A stretch of DNA of 64,000 bases from Medakamo hakoo. Its lineage: Eukaryota; Chlorophyta; Trebouxiophyceae; Coccomyxaceae. The stretch lies in contig CP089460.1 of the NCBI GenBank assembly GCA_026636295.1, positions 372,001 through 436,000 on the forward strand, given 5' to 3'. Made by a program: the position numbers and the translations under genes. The notes under the pieces were generated by a model. That model did no database searches. It was not told the DNA's origin and saw only the letters and a list, made by a program, of their open reading frames with translations. This document shows, one piece after another, positions 21,761 through 30,703 of this stretch (positions within the stretch are counted from its first letter, which is position 1; each line of letters begins with the position of its first letter).

Positions 21761-23211
21761 GTTCGTCGAGCCGTCCAGGCCCGTGGCCGTGCGCATCGGC
21801 CACCCGGGCGTGAGCGCGCCGGCGCCTGCACCGCCACCGCCGCCGCCGCCGCCGCCGCGACCCGCGAGCACGGCGACGACGGCGACGACCACCTCCAGCG
21901 GCGGCCACCCGCGGCCGCCCGGAGCCGCCGCGGCCGCGGCCACCACGCCCAGCGCCGCCACCTCGCGCTGGCCCGCCCACCCGTCCATGCCGCCGTCCGC
22001 CGACCTGATCCGCGGCCTGGCCACCGCCTCGCCGGCCGTGGTGGCGGCGGTCGCGGCGTTGGTGGGCGAGCGCGACGCCGCGCGCGCCGCGGCCGAGCGC
22101 GCCGAAGCGGAAGCCGCCGCCGCCGCGGCTGCCCTGGCCGCCGCCGTGACGGACGGCAGCGGCGGTGGCAGTGGGGACACGGCCGCGCCCCAGCCGTCCC
22201 ACAAGCGCGAGTCGCCCGCGGTGGGTGGTGGTGGTGGTGGTGGTGGTCGGCCCGGCCGCCGCCGCCGCCTGACCTCCGCGTCCGTCGGCCGGACGTCTTC
22301 TGAAGAAGACCAGCAACACAGGACGGCACCATCTGTAGGCGTTGACATGGCGGCGCTGGTTGCGGCCGCCGCCGCCGCCGCGACGGGCAGTGGCCGCGGC
22401 CGCGGCGGGCGTGGGCCAACCGCCTCAGCCGCACCGGCGGGCTCGCACGCCGCGGCCGCCGCCTTGGCCGCCGCTGCAGCCGCCGCCGCCGCCGCCAGGC
22501 GCCCACCCCCACCGGGCGACAGCGGCGCCAGTGGGGGAGCCGCCGGCCGGGCCGCCAGCGGCGCGGCCGCCTCCGGCCCCGCCGCCCGCCGGCGCGCCGC
22601 GCCAACTGGCGCCCCGCCGCTCTCCCCCCTGGAGCACGGCTTCGTCTTCGTCTCCGGCCTCCTGCTGCCGCGCCGGGCCTACGTCCCGCGCGGCGCGGAC
22701 GGGCCCGTCCACTACCACGCCGTCGGCGTGGCCGCGGCGATCGGGCCGCTGGGCGCCGAGCCCACCACGCCGCCCACGCCCGCCCGCCTGCACGCGTGGT
22801 GGACCGCCGCGCGCGGCGCCCGCGGCCAGGCGCCTCCCGAACGGCGGTACATGCACGTGGGCGGCCGCGTGCGCGGCCTGTACGAAATGTACAGCAGCCA
22901 TGACTTGGACGGCATCGCTGAGCTGCTGGTAGCGGAAGGACGGTAAGAGTTTTGGTTGAGTGTTTTTTTTTTTGGCGTTCCATCCATCCATATCCATCAA
23001 CCCTCACACACACGCCTGCCTCATCCCCCACGCTCACCCCAGCCACGACGCCGCCGAGCGCCTGGCCGCGTACCTGGCTGCCCCGCTGACAAAGGGCCAC
23101 CCCATGGCTGCGGCCGCGGCCGCTGCGGCCGCGGCCGCCTCGGCGGCGGCGGCGGCGACCGGCGCAACGCCACCCGCCGACACGCCGACCAGCGCTGATG
23201 GCGGCGGGTGA
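21390..23211 (+). CDS. Uncharacterised Ala/Pro/Gly-rich protein with conserved C-terminal domain
   Basis: Exons 21390-22942 and 23043-23211 (donor GTAAGA, acceptor CCCCAG, codon CG|C), about 573 residues from the first ATG of a frame that is open further upstream. The first 410 residues are Pro, Ala and Gly homopolymer-like tracts, an Ala-rich coiled helix (AARAAAERAEAEAAAAAAAL) and a basic patch GRRRRLTSASVGR that could be a nuclear signal. A compact, less biased C-terminal domain (LEHGFVFVSGLLLPRRAYVP to ERYMHVGGRVRGLYEMYSSH-like segments) has Trp, His and Tyr residues and probably folds. No family recognised; a chromatin or transcription-associated protein is only a guess. The true start is uncertain. 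Confidence 0.55.
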
Positions 23212-23576
23212 ACACCTCCCGTGGCTGGCGCGGGCACACAACGCAATCGCTGCCGCCCACTTCTCTACAACCCCGAAGTTAATTTGTTCGTCTTCCCCTT
23301 TTCTTTTTTTACTTCCATCCTTGATTTTATGGGCTCTCTTGCGTTTTTTCTTATTCGGTTCCTTTTTTCGTAGGTTTTTTGTTCCTAATTCTGACAATAA
23401 TTTGACGTGGCGACAGCATCGGACCGGGATGAGGCACGGGAAGAAGAGGGCGCGCTGTTGAAGACATGGCGAGACCGCGTATGTTTATAAAATTTTCATT
23501 GTTCCAGTGTGTCTACAGTTCTTTTTTTTTCGCGCACCACCCCCGTCTCTCTACGCACGCCCCTCTCCCAGCCACC
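23212..23576. other. Convergent intergenic region with an AT-rich island
   Basis: 365 bp between convergent stop codons. About 23270-23410 is strikingly T/A-rich for this genome (long T-tracts, AATTTG, TTCTTATTCGG). No open frame or known RNA signature (U1, U2, U4, U5, SRP, RNase P) could be matched. Probably 3' UTR and termination sequence of both genes. Confidence 0.6.
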
Positions 23577-24572
23577 TCACTCCTTCCAGTTGTAGTCGTT
23601 GGTCTGGACCGTGAACGGGGGCACGCCGTCCACGGCCTGGCCGGACAGGAACAGGGCTTGAGGCAGGAGGCGGACGGACGCCTGCAGCGGCGCGGGGTGG
23701 CCGCGGTGGTGGTGGCGGCCGGGCCGCGTGCGCACCGACGCCGTCGGCCCACCCCTCCCACCGCCGCCGCCCTGCGTGTACGCGCCGACCGCCTGCGCCA
23801 CGGCCGTCGTGAAGAAAGACGGGCCGGAGATGTACGGAATGAAGGTGTGCGGCGTGGTCGGGGCGTGGGCGAGCGCGCACGCGCGGACGGCCGCCGCGAC
23901 CGCCGACCGGGCGGGGAAGCCCTCCATCGCGTTGGACAGGTTCCAGTACGGGTCGCCCGTCCAGGCGACGAAGCCGCCGCCGCCGGCGGCGCCACCCCGC
24001 CACGCGCGCGCGGGCGAGCGCAGGCAGGTCGCGTCGATGTCCGAGTAGACGCCGCCGACCGCGGCGAGCAGGGCGTACCGCACCAGGTCGGCCTTGTAGC
24101 CGGCGTTGGGCCGGGCGGCCAGTGCAGCGGCCAGGTCGGCGCCGTCGGCGGCGATGAAGGCGGTCGCGTTGCGGACGGCGACGCCGCCGGGCACGCAGGC
24201 GGGCGCGGGGCCGTCCGTCCACAGGTTGATGGACCAGGCGTCGGCGGACAGGCAGGTCACGAAGGACGCCAGGTTGGAGCAGTACTTGTCAGGCAGGCGC
24301 CGCCCACCCACCCACACAAAGTGCAGGACGGGCGGGATGGCGGGCGGCGGTGCGGCCGCGTCCGCGGCCAGGCGGGCGGCGGGCCACCCTGGCAGGGAGG
24401 GACAGTGCAGGCCGGGGACGAAGCCGGTGATGTTGGGCCAGACGGACGCCGGGTCGGACGCGATGGCCGGCTCGGACGCCGGCGGCAGGCGGCCTGCCCG
24501 GGCAGCAGACGCGGACAGGAGGAAAACGAGCGCGGCCGAAACCGCACTCCCGGCCCGCAGCCTTCCCGGCAT
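23577..24572 (-). CDS. Glycosyltransferase family 32 (DXD-sugar transferase, OCH1/capsular-type)
   Basis: Single exon, 331 residues. An N-terminal signal anchor (AVSAALVFLLSASAARAG) indicates the secretory pathway. The Gly_transf_sug core is clear: IPPVLHFVWVGGRRLPDKY (the IPxxIHxxW motif), then SINLWTDG, and NAGYKADLVRYALLAAVGG followed by VYSDIDATCL, whose DID is the metal- and nucleotide-sugar-binding DxD. GT32 members transfer mannose or galactose in the Golgi; the linkage here is unknown. A Gly-rich insertion precedes the His/Arg-rich loop near the C-terminus. The final residues TVQTNDYNWKE lie close to the stop. Confidence 0.88.
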   Translation of the reverse strand: MPGRLRAGSAVSAALVFLLSASAARAGRLPPASEPAIASDPASVWPNITGFVPGLHCPSLPGWPAARLAADAAAPPPAIPPVLHFVWVGGRRLPDKYCSNLASFVTCLSADAWSINLWTDGPAPACVPGGVAVRNATAFIAADGADLAAALAARPNAGYKADLVRYALLAAVGGVYSDIDATCLRSPARAWRGGAAGGGGFVAWTGDPYWNLSNAMEGFPARSAVAAAVRACALAHAPTTPHTFIPYISGPSFFTTAVAQAVGAYTQGGGGGRGGPTASVRTRPGRHHHRGHPAPLQASVRLLPQALFLSGQAVDGVPPFTVQTNDYNWKE

Positions 24573-25029
24573 GGCCGTCGCGGCGCCTGGGGCACGCGCG
24601 CCTTTTACGCACGCCAGTCAGGCGGCAGACACGTTTTTTGCACTCCCACCGGCCTTGGCAGAACCGCACGAAAGGGCTCGGCCCGGTCGTGGGGCGGCCG
24701 CGGAGCGAAGCAGGGGGGGCCGCTTTTTTAATGCGGCGCGCGCGCGCAACAGAGACCGACGGCGGAGGCTGTTCTAGGGCGTGGACGAGCCAGGCAGCCC
24801 CGTTTTAAGAAATCCAGAGAGCGTAAACGCTGGTTTTGTGTGGTGGGTGGGTGGAGTACCCCCCGGCCGGATGCCGCGCGCGCCGGCTGCTGCTGCGCTC
24901 CGTGTTTTAGAGTGAAGGCGCGCAGACCCAAGGGTCGCGGCCAGACTCCATTCGCGCTCCTTTGTCCCATCAAGACACGCCCGCCCGCCCCCACCCACCC
25001 GCGGCGCTGAGGGGCCTCTACCCCAGCCC
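24573..25029. other. Divergent region between GT32 and fumarate reductase
   Basis: 457 bp, no supported gene. It contains a T-run at about 24723, direct purine-rich tracts, and C-rich stretches just upstream of the reductase. Presumed to hold both promoters; no recognisable element. Confidence 0.5.
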
Positions 25030-26709
25030 ATGCGCTCAGCCCCTGTGTCACCCACCACCATTCACCGCGGCGTTCCCGCCGCCCGCCCGCCCGCCCGGCC
25101 GCAAACCAGCCTCGCACGCACAGGCCGCGCGCGCGTCGCCGCCGCCCGCCACGCCGCCCCCGCCCCCACCCCCGCCGCCATGCCGGACGGCGGCACGCGC
25201 GCCGTCGTCGTCGTCGGCGCCGGCCTCGCCGGCCTGGCCGCCGCCCTGGAAGCGGCCGACACGCTGAAGGAGGGGGCCGGCCCGCCGCCGCCCGTCCTCG
25301 TCCTGGAAGGCCAGGCACGGACGGGCGGAAACTCCGCCAAGGCCTCGTCCGGCGTGTCCGCCGTGGCCACGCCCGGCGACGCCGCCGCCGTCGCGGCCTT
25401 TGAAGCGGATTTAGTGGCGTCCGCTGGGCGCACGGTCGGCGTGGACGGCCTGCCCGCGACGGCGGCTCCCTCCCCGCGCCGCGCGGCCGCCCTCCGCACG
25501 CTCGCCGCGGCGTCGCCCGACGCCCTGGCCTGGCTCGGGGCCAAGTCGGGCGTGGACATGACGTCCAGGCCGCCCGCACGCCTGGGCGGGCACAGCACCG
25601 CGCGCACGTACGGACCGCCCGGCGGCGCGCCCGTCGGCGCGGCGGTGATGGGCGGCCTGGCAAAGGCTGTCGAGGGTCTGGGTGCCTGGGTCGAAGTCCG
25701 CACGGGCGCGCGCGTCGTCGGGCTGGTCGTCGCCGGGCCTGACGGCGCGGAGCGCGTCGTCAAGCTGGGTGACGCCCCCGGCGCTGGCGCGCCCGCCACC
25801 GTCGTCGGCGTGGTGGTCGAAGGGCGGGACGGCGGCGACGCCACCACCATCCGGTCCCGGGCGGTCGTGTTGACAACCGGCGGTTTCGGCGCCTCTCCCC
25901 GCCTGTTGGCTGAGTTCGCGCCCGCCGCGGCTGGCCTGCCCACCACCAACGGCCCCTGGGCCGCGGGCGAGGGCGTGGGCTTGGGCAGGGCGGCGGGCGC
26001 GGCCGTGGCCGACATGGCGCTCGTCCAAGTCCACCCCACCGCCTTTTTGCCGTCGTCAGACGACGGCACTGCGCCTGCCTCCTCCTCCTCCTCCTCCTCC
26101 TCCGCGTTCCTGGCCCCGGAACGCCTGCGCGGCGTGGGCGGCATTTTGCTCAACGCCCGCGGAGAACGCTTCGCGGACGAGCTCGCCCGGCGGGATGTGT
26201 TGGCGGCCGCCGTGCGGTCGCAACCAGGCGGCACGGCGTGGCTGGTCCTGTCCCAGGCGGCCGTCGACGCGTACGGCGCGGGCGCCATCGCCTTTTACGA
26301 GTCGAAAGGCCTGATGAGCCGGGTGGAGGGCGGTGTCGGCGGCCTGGCGCGTGCCGTGGGCGCGCCAGAGTCCGCCGTCGCGGCCGCGCTGGCCGACCAC
26401 GACGCCGCAGCGGCGGCCGACTCGGCCGACGCCGTCGGCCGGAGCTCCCACGCGGCCGGCCCGTTTGGTGCCACGGGCCCCTTCCACGTCGGCCGGGTCG
26501 GGCCCGCCGTCCACTACACGATGGGCGGCCTGGCCATCGATGGAGCGTGCCGGGTGCTGGACGGCAGCGGCCAGCCCGTCCGCGGCTTGTACGCGGCGGG
26601 CGAGGTCACAGGCGGCGTGCACGGCTCCAACCGCCTGGGCGGGTGTTCGCTGCTGGAGTGCGTGGTGTTTGGGCGGACGGCGGGCAAGAGCGCGGCGGAG
26701 GGTGGGTAA
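25030..26709 (+). CDS. Soluble NADH-dependent fumarate reductase / flavoprotein (FRDS/OSM1 type)
   Basis: Single exon, 559 residues from the ATG at 25030. The first 50 residues (Arg/Ala/Thr/Pro-rich) look like an organelle-targeting peptide; an internal ATG at 25180 gives the bare enzyme. FAD binding: AVVVVGAGLAGLAAALEAAD and GGNSAKASSGVSA. The substrate site shows LVQVHPTAFLP (catalytic-region His) and GERFADELARRD (the active-site Arg of flavocytochrome c/fumarate reductases). Near the end, GLYAAGEVTGGVHGSNRLGG is the family's C-terminal FAD motif. It has no heme domain or cytochrome b5 tail, hence soluble type. Such enzymes reoxidise FADH2/NADH under low oxygen. A tandem duplication of its 3' end follows. 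Confidence 0.92.
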   Translation: MRSAPVSPTTIHRGVPAARPPARPQTSLARTGRARVAAARHAAPAPTPAAMPDGGTRAVVVVGAGLAGLAAALEAADTLKEGAGPPPPVLVLEGQARTGGNSAKASSGVSAVATPGDAAAVAAFEADLVASAGRTVGVDGLPATAAPSPRRAAALRTLAAASPDALAWLGAKSGVDMTSRPPARLGGHSTARTYGPPGGAPVGAAVMGGLAKAVEGLGAWVEVRTGARVVGLVVAGPDGAERVVKLGDAPGAGAPATVVGVVVEGRDGGDATTIRSRAVVLTTGGFGASPRLLAEFAPAAAGLPTTNGPWAAGEGVGLGRAAGAAVADMALVQVHPTAFLPSSDDGTAPASSSSSSSSAFLAPERLRGVGGILLNARGERFADELARRDVLAAAVRSQPGGTAWLVLSQAAVDAYGAGAIAFYESKGLMSRVEGGVGGLARAVGAPESAVAAALADHDAAAAADSADAVGRSSHAAGPFGATGPFHVGRVGPAVHYTMGGLAIDGACRVLDGSGQPVRGLYAAGEVTGGVHGSNRLGGCSLLECVVFGRTAGKSAAEGG

Positions 26710-26859
26710 GAAATACGACAGAAAAATCAATCCTCACTAACATCCATTCCCGTGCGTGGTGTTTGGGCGGACGGCGGGCAAGAGCGCGGCGGAGAGCGCG
26801 GCGGAGGGTGGGTAAAGAAAGACGACGGAAAAAATCAATCCTCACTAACATCCATTCCC
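26658..26859 (+). repeat. Tandem duplication of the fumarate reductase 3' end (about 94 and 107 bp copies)
   Basis: Copy 1 (26658-26751) covers the last 17 codons, the stop and the start of the 3' UTR. Copy 2 (26752-26859) repeats the same sequence, including the stop-codon region GGGTGGGTAA and the trailer AATCAATCCTCACTAAC, with a few substitutions and an extra GAGAGCGCGGCG-type 12-bp gain. Copy 2 lies wholly downstream of the functional stop. Confidence 0.93.
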
Positions 26860-26893
26860 ATCCACCCCCCCCCCAAAAAAAAAACAATCCCTC

Positions 26894-27754
26894 TCACTTT
26901 CCATCCTCGCCCGCGTCAATTTTAGGGCACGCCGCCCCGCCCGGCGCGGCCATGGGACACACCCCACTGAAGCACGGCTGGTCCCGCACGGGGTCCTCGC
27001 CGTACGGGTGCGCGGGCACGCCAAACCGCATGACGCACCCCAGCGTCTCGAAGTCCGGCTCCATGCGCAGGGGCAGCCCAAACGCGTCCGCGAAGAATTC
27101 CTGGGTGGGGCGCTGGCACAGGTTGACGCACAGCCCCGCACAGCCCGCCTCCTCCAAGTACCGGCACTTTTCGATGCGCACGGCCGACTTCCACGTCTCC
27201 ACCTTGCCCTTGAACTCCACCTCCGTGTCTTCGACGGTCATGGGCCCGACCAGCCACTTGAACCCGGCCATCGTGAACACGGCGTTGGCTTCCGCACTCC
27301 ACTTGGACAGGGGGAAGAGCGCGCGGAAGCGGGCGGGCCCGCCCGGCGGGAGGAGGGAGGCCAACACCTCGCCGACGGCGGCGCGCTGCTGCGGCGCGTT
27401 GCGGCCCTTGACAATCTCCCGCGACAGCTCCACAAAGCCGTCGTAGCCGGGGGCGTAGCTCTCACGCCCCAGCTGGGCCGCCATGCGCTTGGCAAAGTAG
27501 CCGATCATGAACCTGGCAAAGGGCCCGTCGGAGTGTTGGGTGCGCGGGCCGGCAAACGGAGAGGTTGGGGGTGGGGGCGGCGACGTGGTTGGGCCGTCGG
27601 CGTCGGACGGGGAGGACCGCGGTGGGAGACGTGGCTTTCGTGTGAGTGGCAGGCTTGTCCGCGCATGATGCTGGACGCGCAGCGCAGGCCGGCGGGCGGA
27701 CGGGCGTGGGCCGGGCGCCGGAGGAACGCGGGCCAGCGACGTGGCGCCACGCAT
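26894..27754 (-). CDS. DWARF27-like carotenoid isomerase (DUF4033 family)
   Basis: Single exon, 286 residues. An Arg/Pro/Ser-rich N-terminus of about 70 residues suggests a plastid transit peptide. The family core runs from FARFMIGYFAKRMAAQLG to the diagnostic Cys-rich segment RYLEEAGCAGLCVNLCQRPT. This is followed by FFADAFGLPLRMEPDFETLG, and then DQPCFSGVCP, which supplies further conserved cysteines. D27 is an iron-containing all-trans/9-cis beta-carotene isomerase of plastids that starts strigolactone synthesis in plants. Algal paralogues exist with unproven substrates, so the family is secure but the reaction is inferred. It is convergent with the fumarate reductase gene. Confidence 0.88.
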   Translation of the reverse strand: MRGATSLARVPPAPGPRPSARRPALRVQHHARTSLPLTRKPRLPPRSSPSDADGPTTSPPPPPTSPFAGPRTQHSDGPFARFMIGYFAKRMAAQLGRESYAPGYDGFVELSREIVKGRNAPQQRAAVGEVLASLLPPGGPARFRALFPLSKWSAEANAVFTMAGFKWLVGPMTVEDTEVEFKGKVETWKSAVRIEKCRYLEEAGCAGLCVNLCQRPTQEFFADAFGLPLRMEPDFETLGCVMRFGVPAHPYGEDPVRDQPCFSGVCPMAAPGGAACPKIDAGEDGK

Positions 27755-28051
27755 TGGAGGGCGTGCGAAAAACGCTGAAAAACTGGCGTGTGTGCGGGCG
27801 TGTTCACACAGAACGGCGTGGACGGCTGGACGGCTGGACGACGCTCAAGACTGGGCTTGCGGGTACGGCAAAGGGCGTGGTTGCGTGGGGTCGGGTGTGG
27901 GAGCGACAAAAAGAAGAGTGACGCGTGGAATCAACAAGGCGCCCCCGGCCATCCATCCCATCCCATCCCACATCCCATTCACCTCACCTCAACACCCACC
28001 ACCAAGCACTCCCTTCGCGCCCACCCGTCGACCGCCGTCCGCACGCCGGCC

Positions 28052-28153
28052 AAAAAAGTAAGATTCCTATCTCTCTTCATGGTGTCATCCTTGCGCAGGG
28101 GCCATGCTAATCTTCTCTGTTTATAGTAAAGTTTGATTGATGTCCCGAAGGAC
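28052..28153 (-). ncRNA. U6: U6 spliceosomal snRNA
   Basis: Reading the minus strand from 28153, the RNA begins with the hairpin GTCC-TTCG-GGAC, as in plant U6. The core is ACAGAGAAGATTAGCATGG (ACAGAGA box plus AGC triad), then CCCCTGCGCAAGGATGACAC (internal stem-loop). It ends in a T6 run at 28057-28052, a Pol III terminator. Length is about 100 nt, as expected. The 5' and 3' portions outside the core differ from land plants. It lies between D27 and glyoxalase I, about 75 bp beyond the glyoxalase stop, on the same strand. No TATA-like element is visible at -25 to -30. Confidence 0.97.
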
Positions 28154-28227
28154 GGCAGGGGGGAGGGGGCGATGGCAGAGAGGGGGTGGACGGGTGTGGC
28201 GGCGGTTTGGGTATGGTGACTTTTTTT

Positions 28228-29780
28228 TCACTGCAATTCAGCAGCGAAATCGGCCTCGTCCACAAACACGACCTTCCACCCATCCGGGTCGGTCGTCGCC
28301 ATGATTTTGGTGCCAATGCCCGGCACAGGGCCCGGCTCGCGCGTGACTTTGCCGCCGGCCGCACGAATCTGTTCGGCGGTCTTGAACACGTCGCGCGTCG
28401 AAATCGCGACCTGCGCGTACCCTTTCCCCAACATGTCCGGGTACGCGTCCGCGTCCGTCTTGTCCCAGTTGAACGTCAGTTCGAACACGCAGCTGTCGGC
28501 TTCCTCGCCGTAGCCCAGGAACGCCAGCGTGTAGCGCCCGCCCTCGTTTTCGCGCTTGCGGATCAGCGTCATCCCCAAGCACTCGGTGTAGTACTTGATG
28601 GACGCGTCCAAGTCCGTCACGCGCAGCATGACCTGCGCCAACGGGTCGCGGATGGGGGCGCCCTTCCGCTCGATCAGCTCCCAGGAGTAGCCCGTCGGGT
28701 CCTTGACGAAGGCGATGACGGTGCTCCCGCCCTTGACGGGCCCGGCCTCGCGGCTGACGGTGCCGCCGGCCGCGCGGACGCGCTCCACCGCCGCGGCGAC
28801 GTCCGGGACGGCCAGGCCGAAGTGCCCAAAGCCCGTGCCCAGGTCGTAGCCGTCCACGCCGTAGTTGTACGTCAGTTCCAGCGCAAAGTGCGAGGTTTCG
28901 GGGCCGTAGCCCAAGAACGCGTTGGAGTATTTGTCTTCGGGCACTTCCCGGAAGCGCAGGAGCTTCGCGCCCAGGGCCGCCTCATAAAAGGCGATGGAGG
29001 CGTCCATGTCGCCGACCCGGTAGACGGCGTGCAGCATGCGGCGGGTGTCCTTTTGGAGGGGAGTGGGAGGGCGTGGATGGGGGCGTGAATCCCTTTTTCC
29101 TTTCCTTGCCCGGCTGGATGGATGGGTTTTGGCGGTGGGAAGGACGGAAGACAGGCCAAAAAAAAAAACACCACCGCCCCCCACAAACAACTCACGTCCT
29201 TCACCCAGGCTTGGGCGCCGCCCGTGGCGGCCATGGCGACGGCGTTGCGGGTGTGGCGGCGGGAAGCCAGGAAGGGAGACGCGGACGGCGACGCGCGGGT
29301 CGCCGCGGTGAGAGGGATGCTGTGATTTTGTGTGGGGAGGGAGGGGACGGAAGGGGTGAGGCCTTTTTGCTTTTAACCACGGGTACAACTCTCAAGTGCG
29401 CGCCGAGCAAAAGGCACGGCGGGCGGGCGGGCGGGCGGGCGAGCGGCGTCCGCCGCAGGGACACGGGAGAGAAGACGTGGATGGGAGAGGGAGGTTGGAG
29501 GCGAGCGCGCGCGCGGGCGAGAGCGCAGGTCGGACGCTCTCTCTCGTCGCCCTCCTCTGCCATCGCCAGCCTCTCCCACCCAGACAGCCGGGACCCCGAG
29601 CTTGTGCTGCTCAAGCAGGCACAGGCTGCAAGGACAGGAGGCCGGGCACACGGCCGTGCGTCGCCCAAACAAGGGCGCGGCCGGACCCACAAATAACTTG
29701 CCGCGACTTTTTACCCTCGTCCTGAAACACAGCACAACTCACCGCGCGAGACCGGCCACACGGACGGCGCCGATGGCCAT
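28228..29780 (-). CDS. GLX1: Glyoxalase I (lactoylglutathione lyase), two-domain plastid form
   Basis: Exons 29780-29743 (38 nt), 29319-29196 and 29049-28228, 327 residues; codon phases fit exactly (CG|C, then phase 0). Exons 1-2 encode a Ser/Ala/Arg transit peptide ([20 protein letters not shown]). The mature part has two tandem glyoxalase (VOC) domains: [20 protein letters not shown] with [17 protein letters not shown] and SWELIER, then [20 protein letters not shown] with [19 protein letters not shown]. Metal ligands of the HxxxR/E...H...E pattern are seen in domain 1. It converts the methylglyoxal-glutathione hemithioacetal to S-lactoylglutathione. The first exon is inferred from splice signals and phase. 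Confidence 0.92.
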
Positions 29781-30064
29781 GTGCGTGACAGTGGGGGTGG
29801 TGTGGGGAGGGTCAGGGGCGTGGTGTGATTGTCGCGCCTCGTGACAAGAATGACTGTGTGCGAGCAGAGGCGCGTATTTTGTGCTTCGCGTTCTCACAGT
29901 CGCTTTCCGTTCGTCCACGAGAAGTGGGAACAAACCAGCGCGGCCGTCGCGCCTTACCAGCGGCGACAGGGCTCACTCTTCCAACCACGTGTGTTTGTCA
30001 CATCGCCAAACGAAGCGGCTGAACCTCCCGTCCAACGCTGGAAAAAAACGCAACGCGTCTCGAA

Positions 30065-30703
30065 ATGGCTAGCCACGTCGCCGCCGCCGGGCTGCGTTGT
30101 GGCGCCACCAGCGCCTCGTCCTCCCGCCAGACGGCCTTCCCACCTTACCAAGCTGGGAGGCGGATGCGGGTGCCACCACTGGTGGTAGCGGCAGCCGTGC
30201 GGGAGCGTGCCAGCGGGGTGGACAGCCGAGCGGAGGGCCTCCTGTCGTCGGCCGCGCCGCCGCGCCCGCCGGCCGACCTGGCCACTCCTCCTCCCTCACC
30301 GCCGCCCGCCGCCGCCACGACGACGGCCGCCGCAGGAGCACTCCTGCTGCTGCTGCTCAGTGCTGCGCCGGGCCCAGCCCTGGCCGACCCCGCGTCCGCC
30401 GCCGCCACCGCGTCGACCGCCACCACCCTCCTCCGCCCGGCCTTTGCCCTGGCCGAGCTCGCGTTTGTCGTGCGCATTGTTATGACCTGGTACCCCGACG
30501 TCGACGCGGGCGCCCTGCCCTGGTCCCTCGTGTTTGGCCCGACGGAACCCCTGCTGGCGCCCACGAGGCGGGCCGTGCCGCCCGTGGGCGGCGTGGACGT
30601 GTCGCCCATCATCTGGTTTGCGCTGACGAGCCTGGCCAACGAAATCTTGGTGGGCCCGCAGGGCATCCTCGTCCTGCTGTCCCGCAAAGTGGGTGGGGCG
30701 TGA
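30065..30703 (+). CDS. YlmG/CCB3-family (YGGT) chloroplast membrane protein
   Basis: Single exon, 212 residues. A Ser/Arg/Ala-rich N-terminus (about 80 residues) fits a transit peptide, followed by a hydrophobic segment ending in ALADPASA, which looks like a thylakoid-type cleavage region. The YGGT domain is FALAELAFVVRIVMTWYPDV, then LVFGPTEPLLAPTRRAVPPV and WFALTSLANEILVGPQGILV, the two conserved YGGT halves. Plant members are YlmG1 (thylakoid/nucleoid organisation) and CCB3 (heme attachment to cytochrome b6). I cannot choose between them by eye. Same orientation as the next gene, 266 bp downstream. Confidence 0.88.
   Translation: MASHVAAAGLRCGATSASSSRQTAFPPYQAGRRMRVPPLVVAAAVRERASGVDSRAEGLLSSAAPPRPPADLATPPPSPPPAAATTTAAAGALLLLLLSAAPGPALADPASAAATASTATTLLRPAFALAELAFVVRIVMTWYPDVDAGALPWSLVFGPTEPLLAPTRRAVPPVGGVDVSPIIWFALTSLANEILVGPQGILVLLSRKVGGA

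Noticed and set aside
23270-23410. Checked the AT-rich island for U1, U2, U4 or U5 snRNA, SRP RNA and tRNA
   Set aside because: None of the hallmark sequences (for example the U5 loop, the U2 branch-recognition region, or tRNA B-box) is present.
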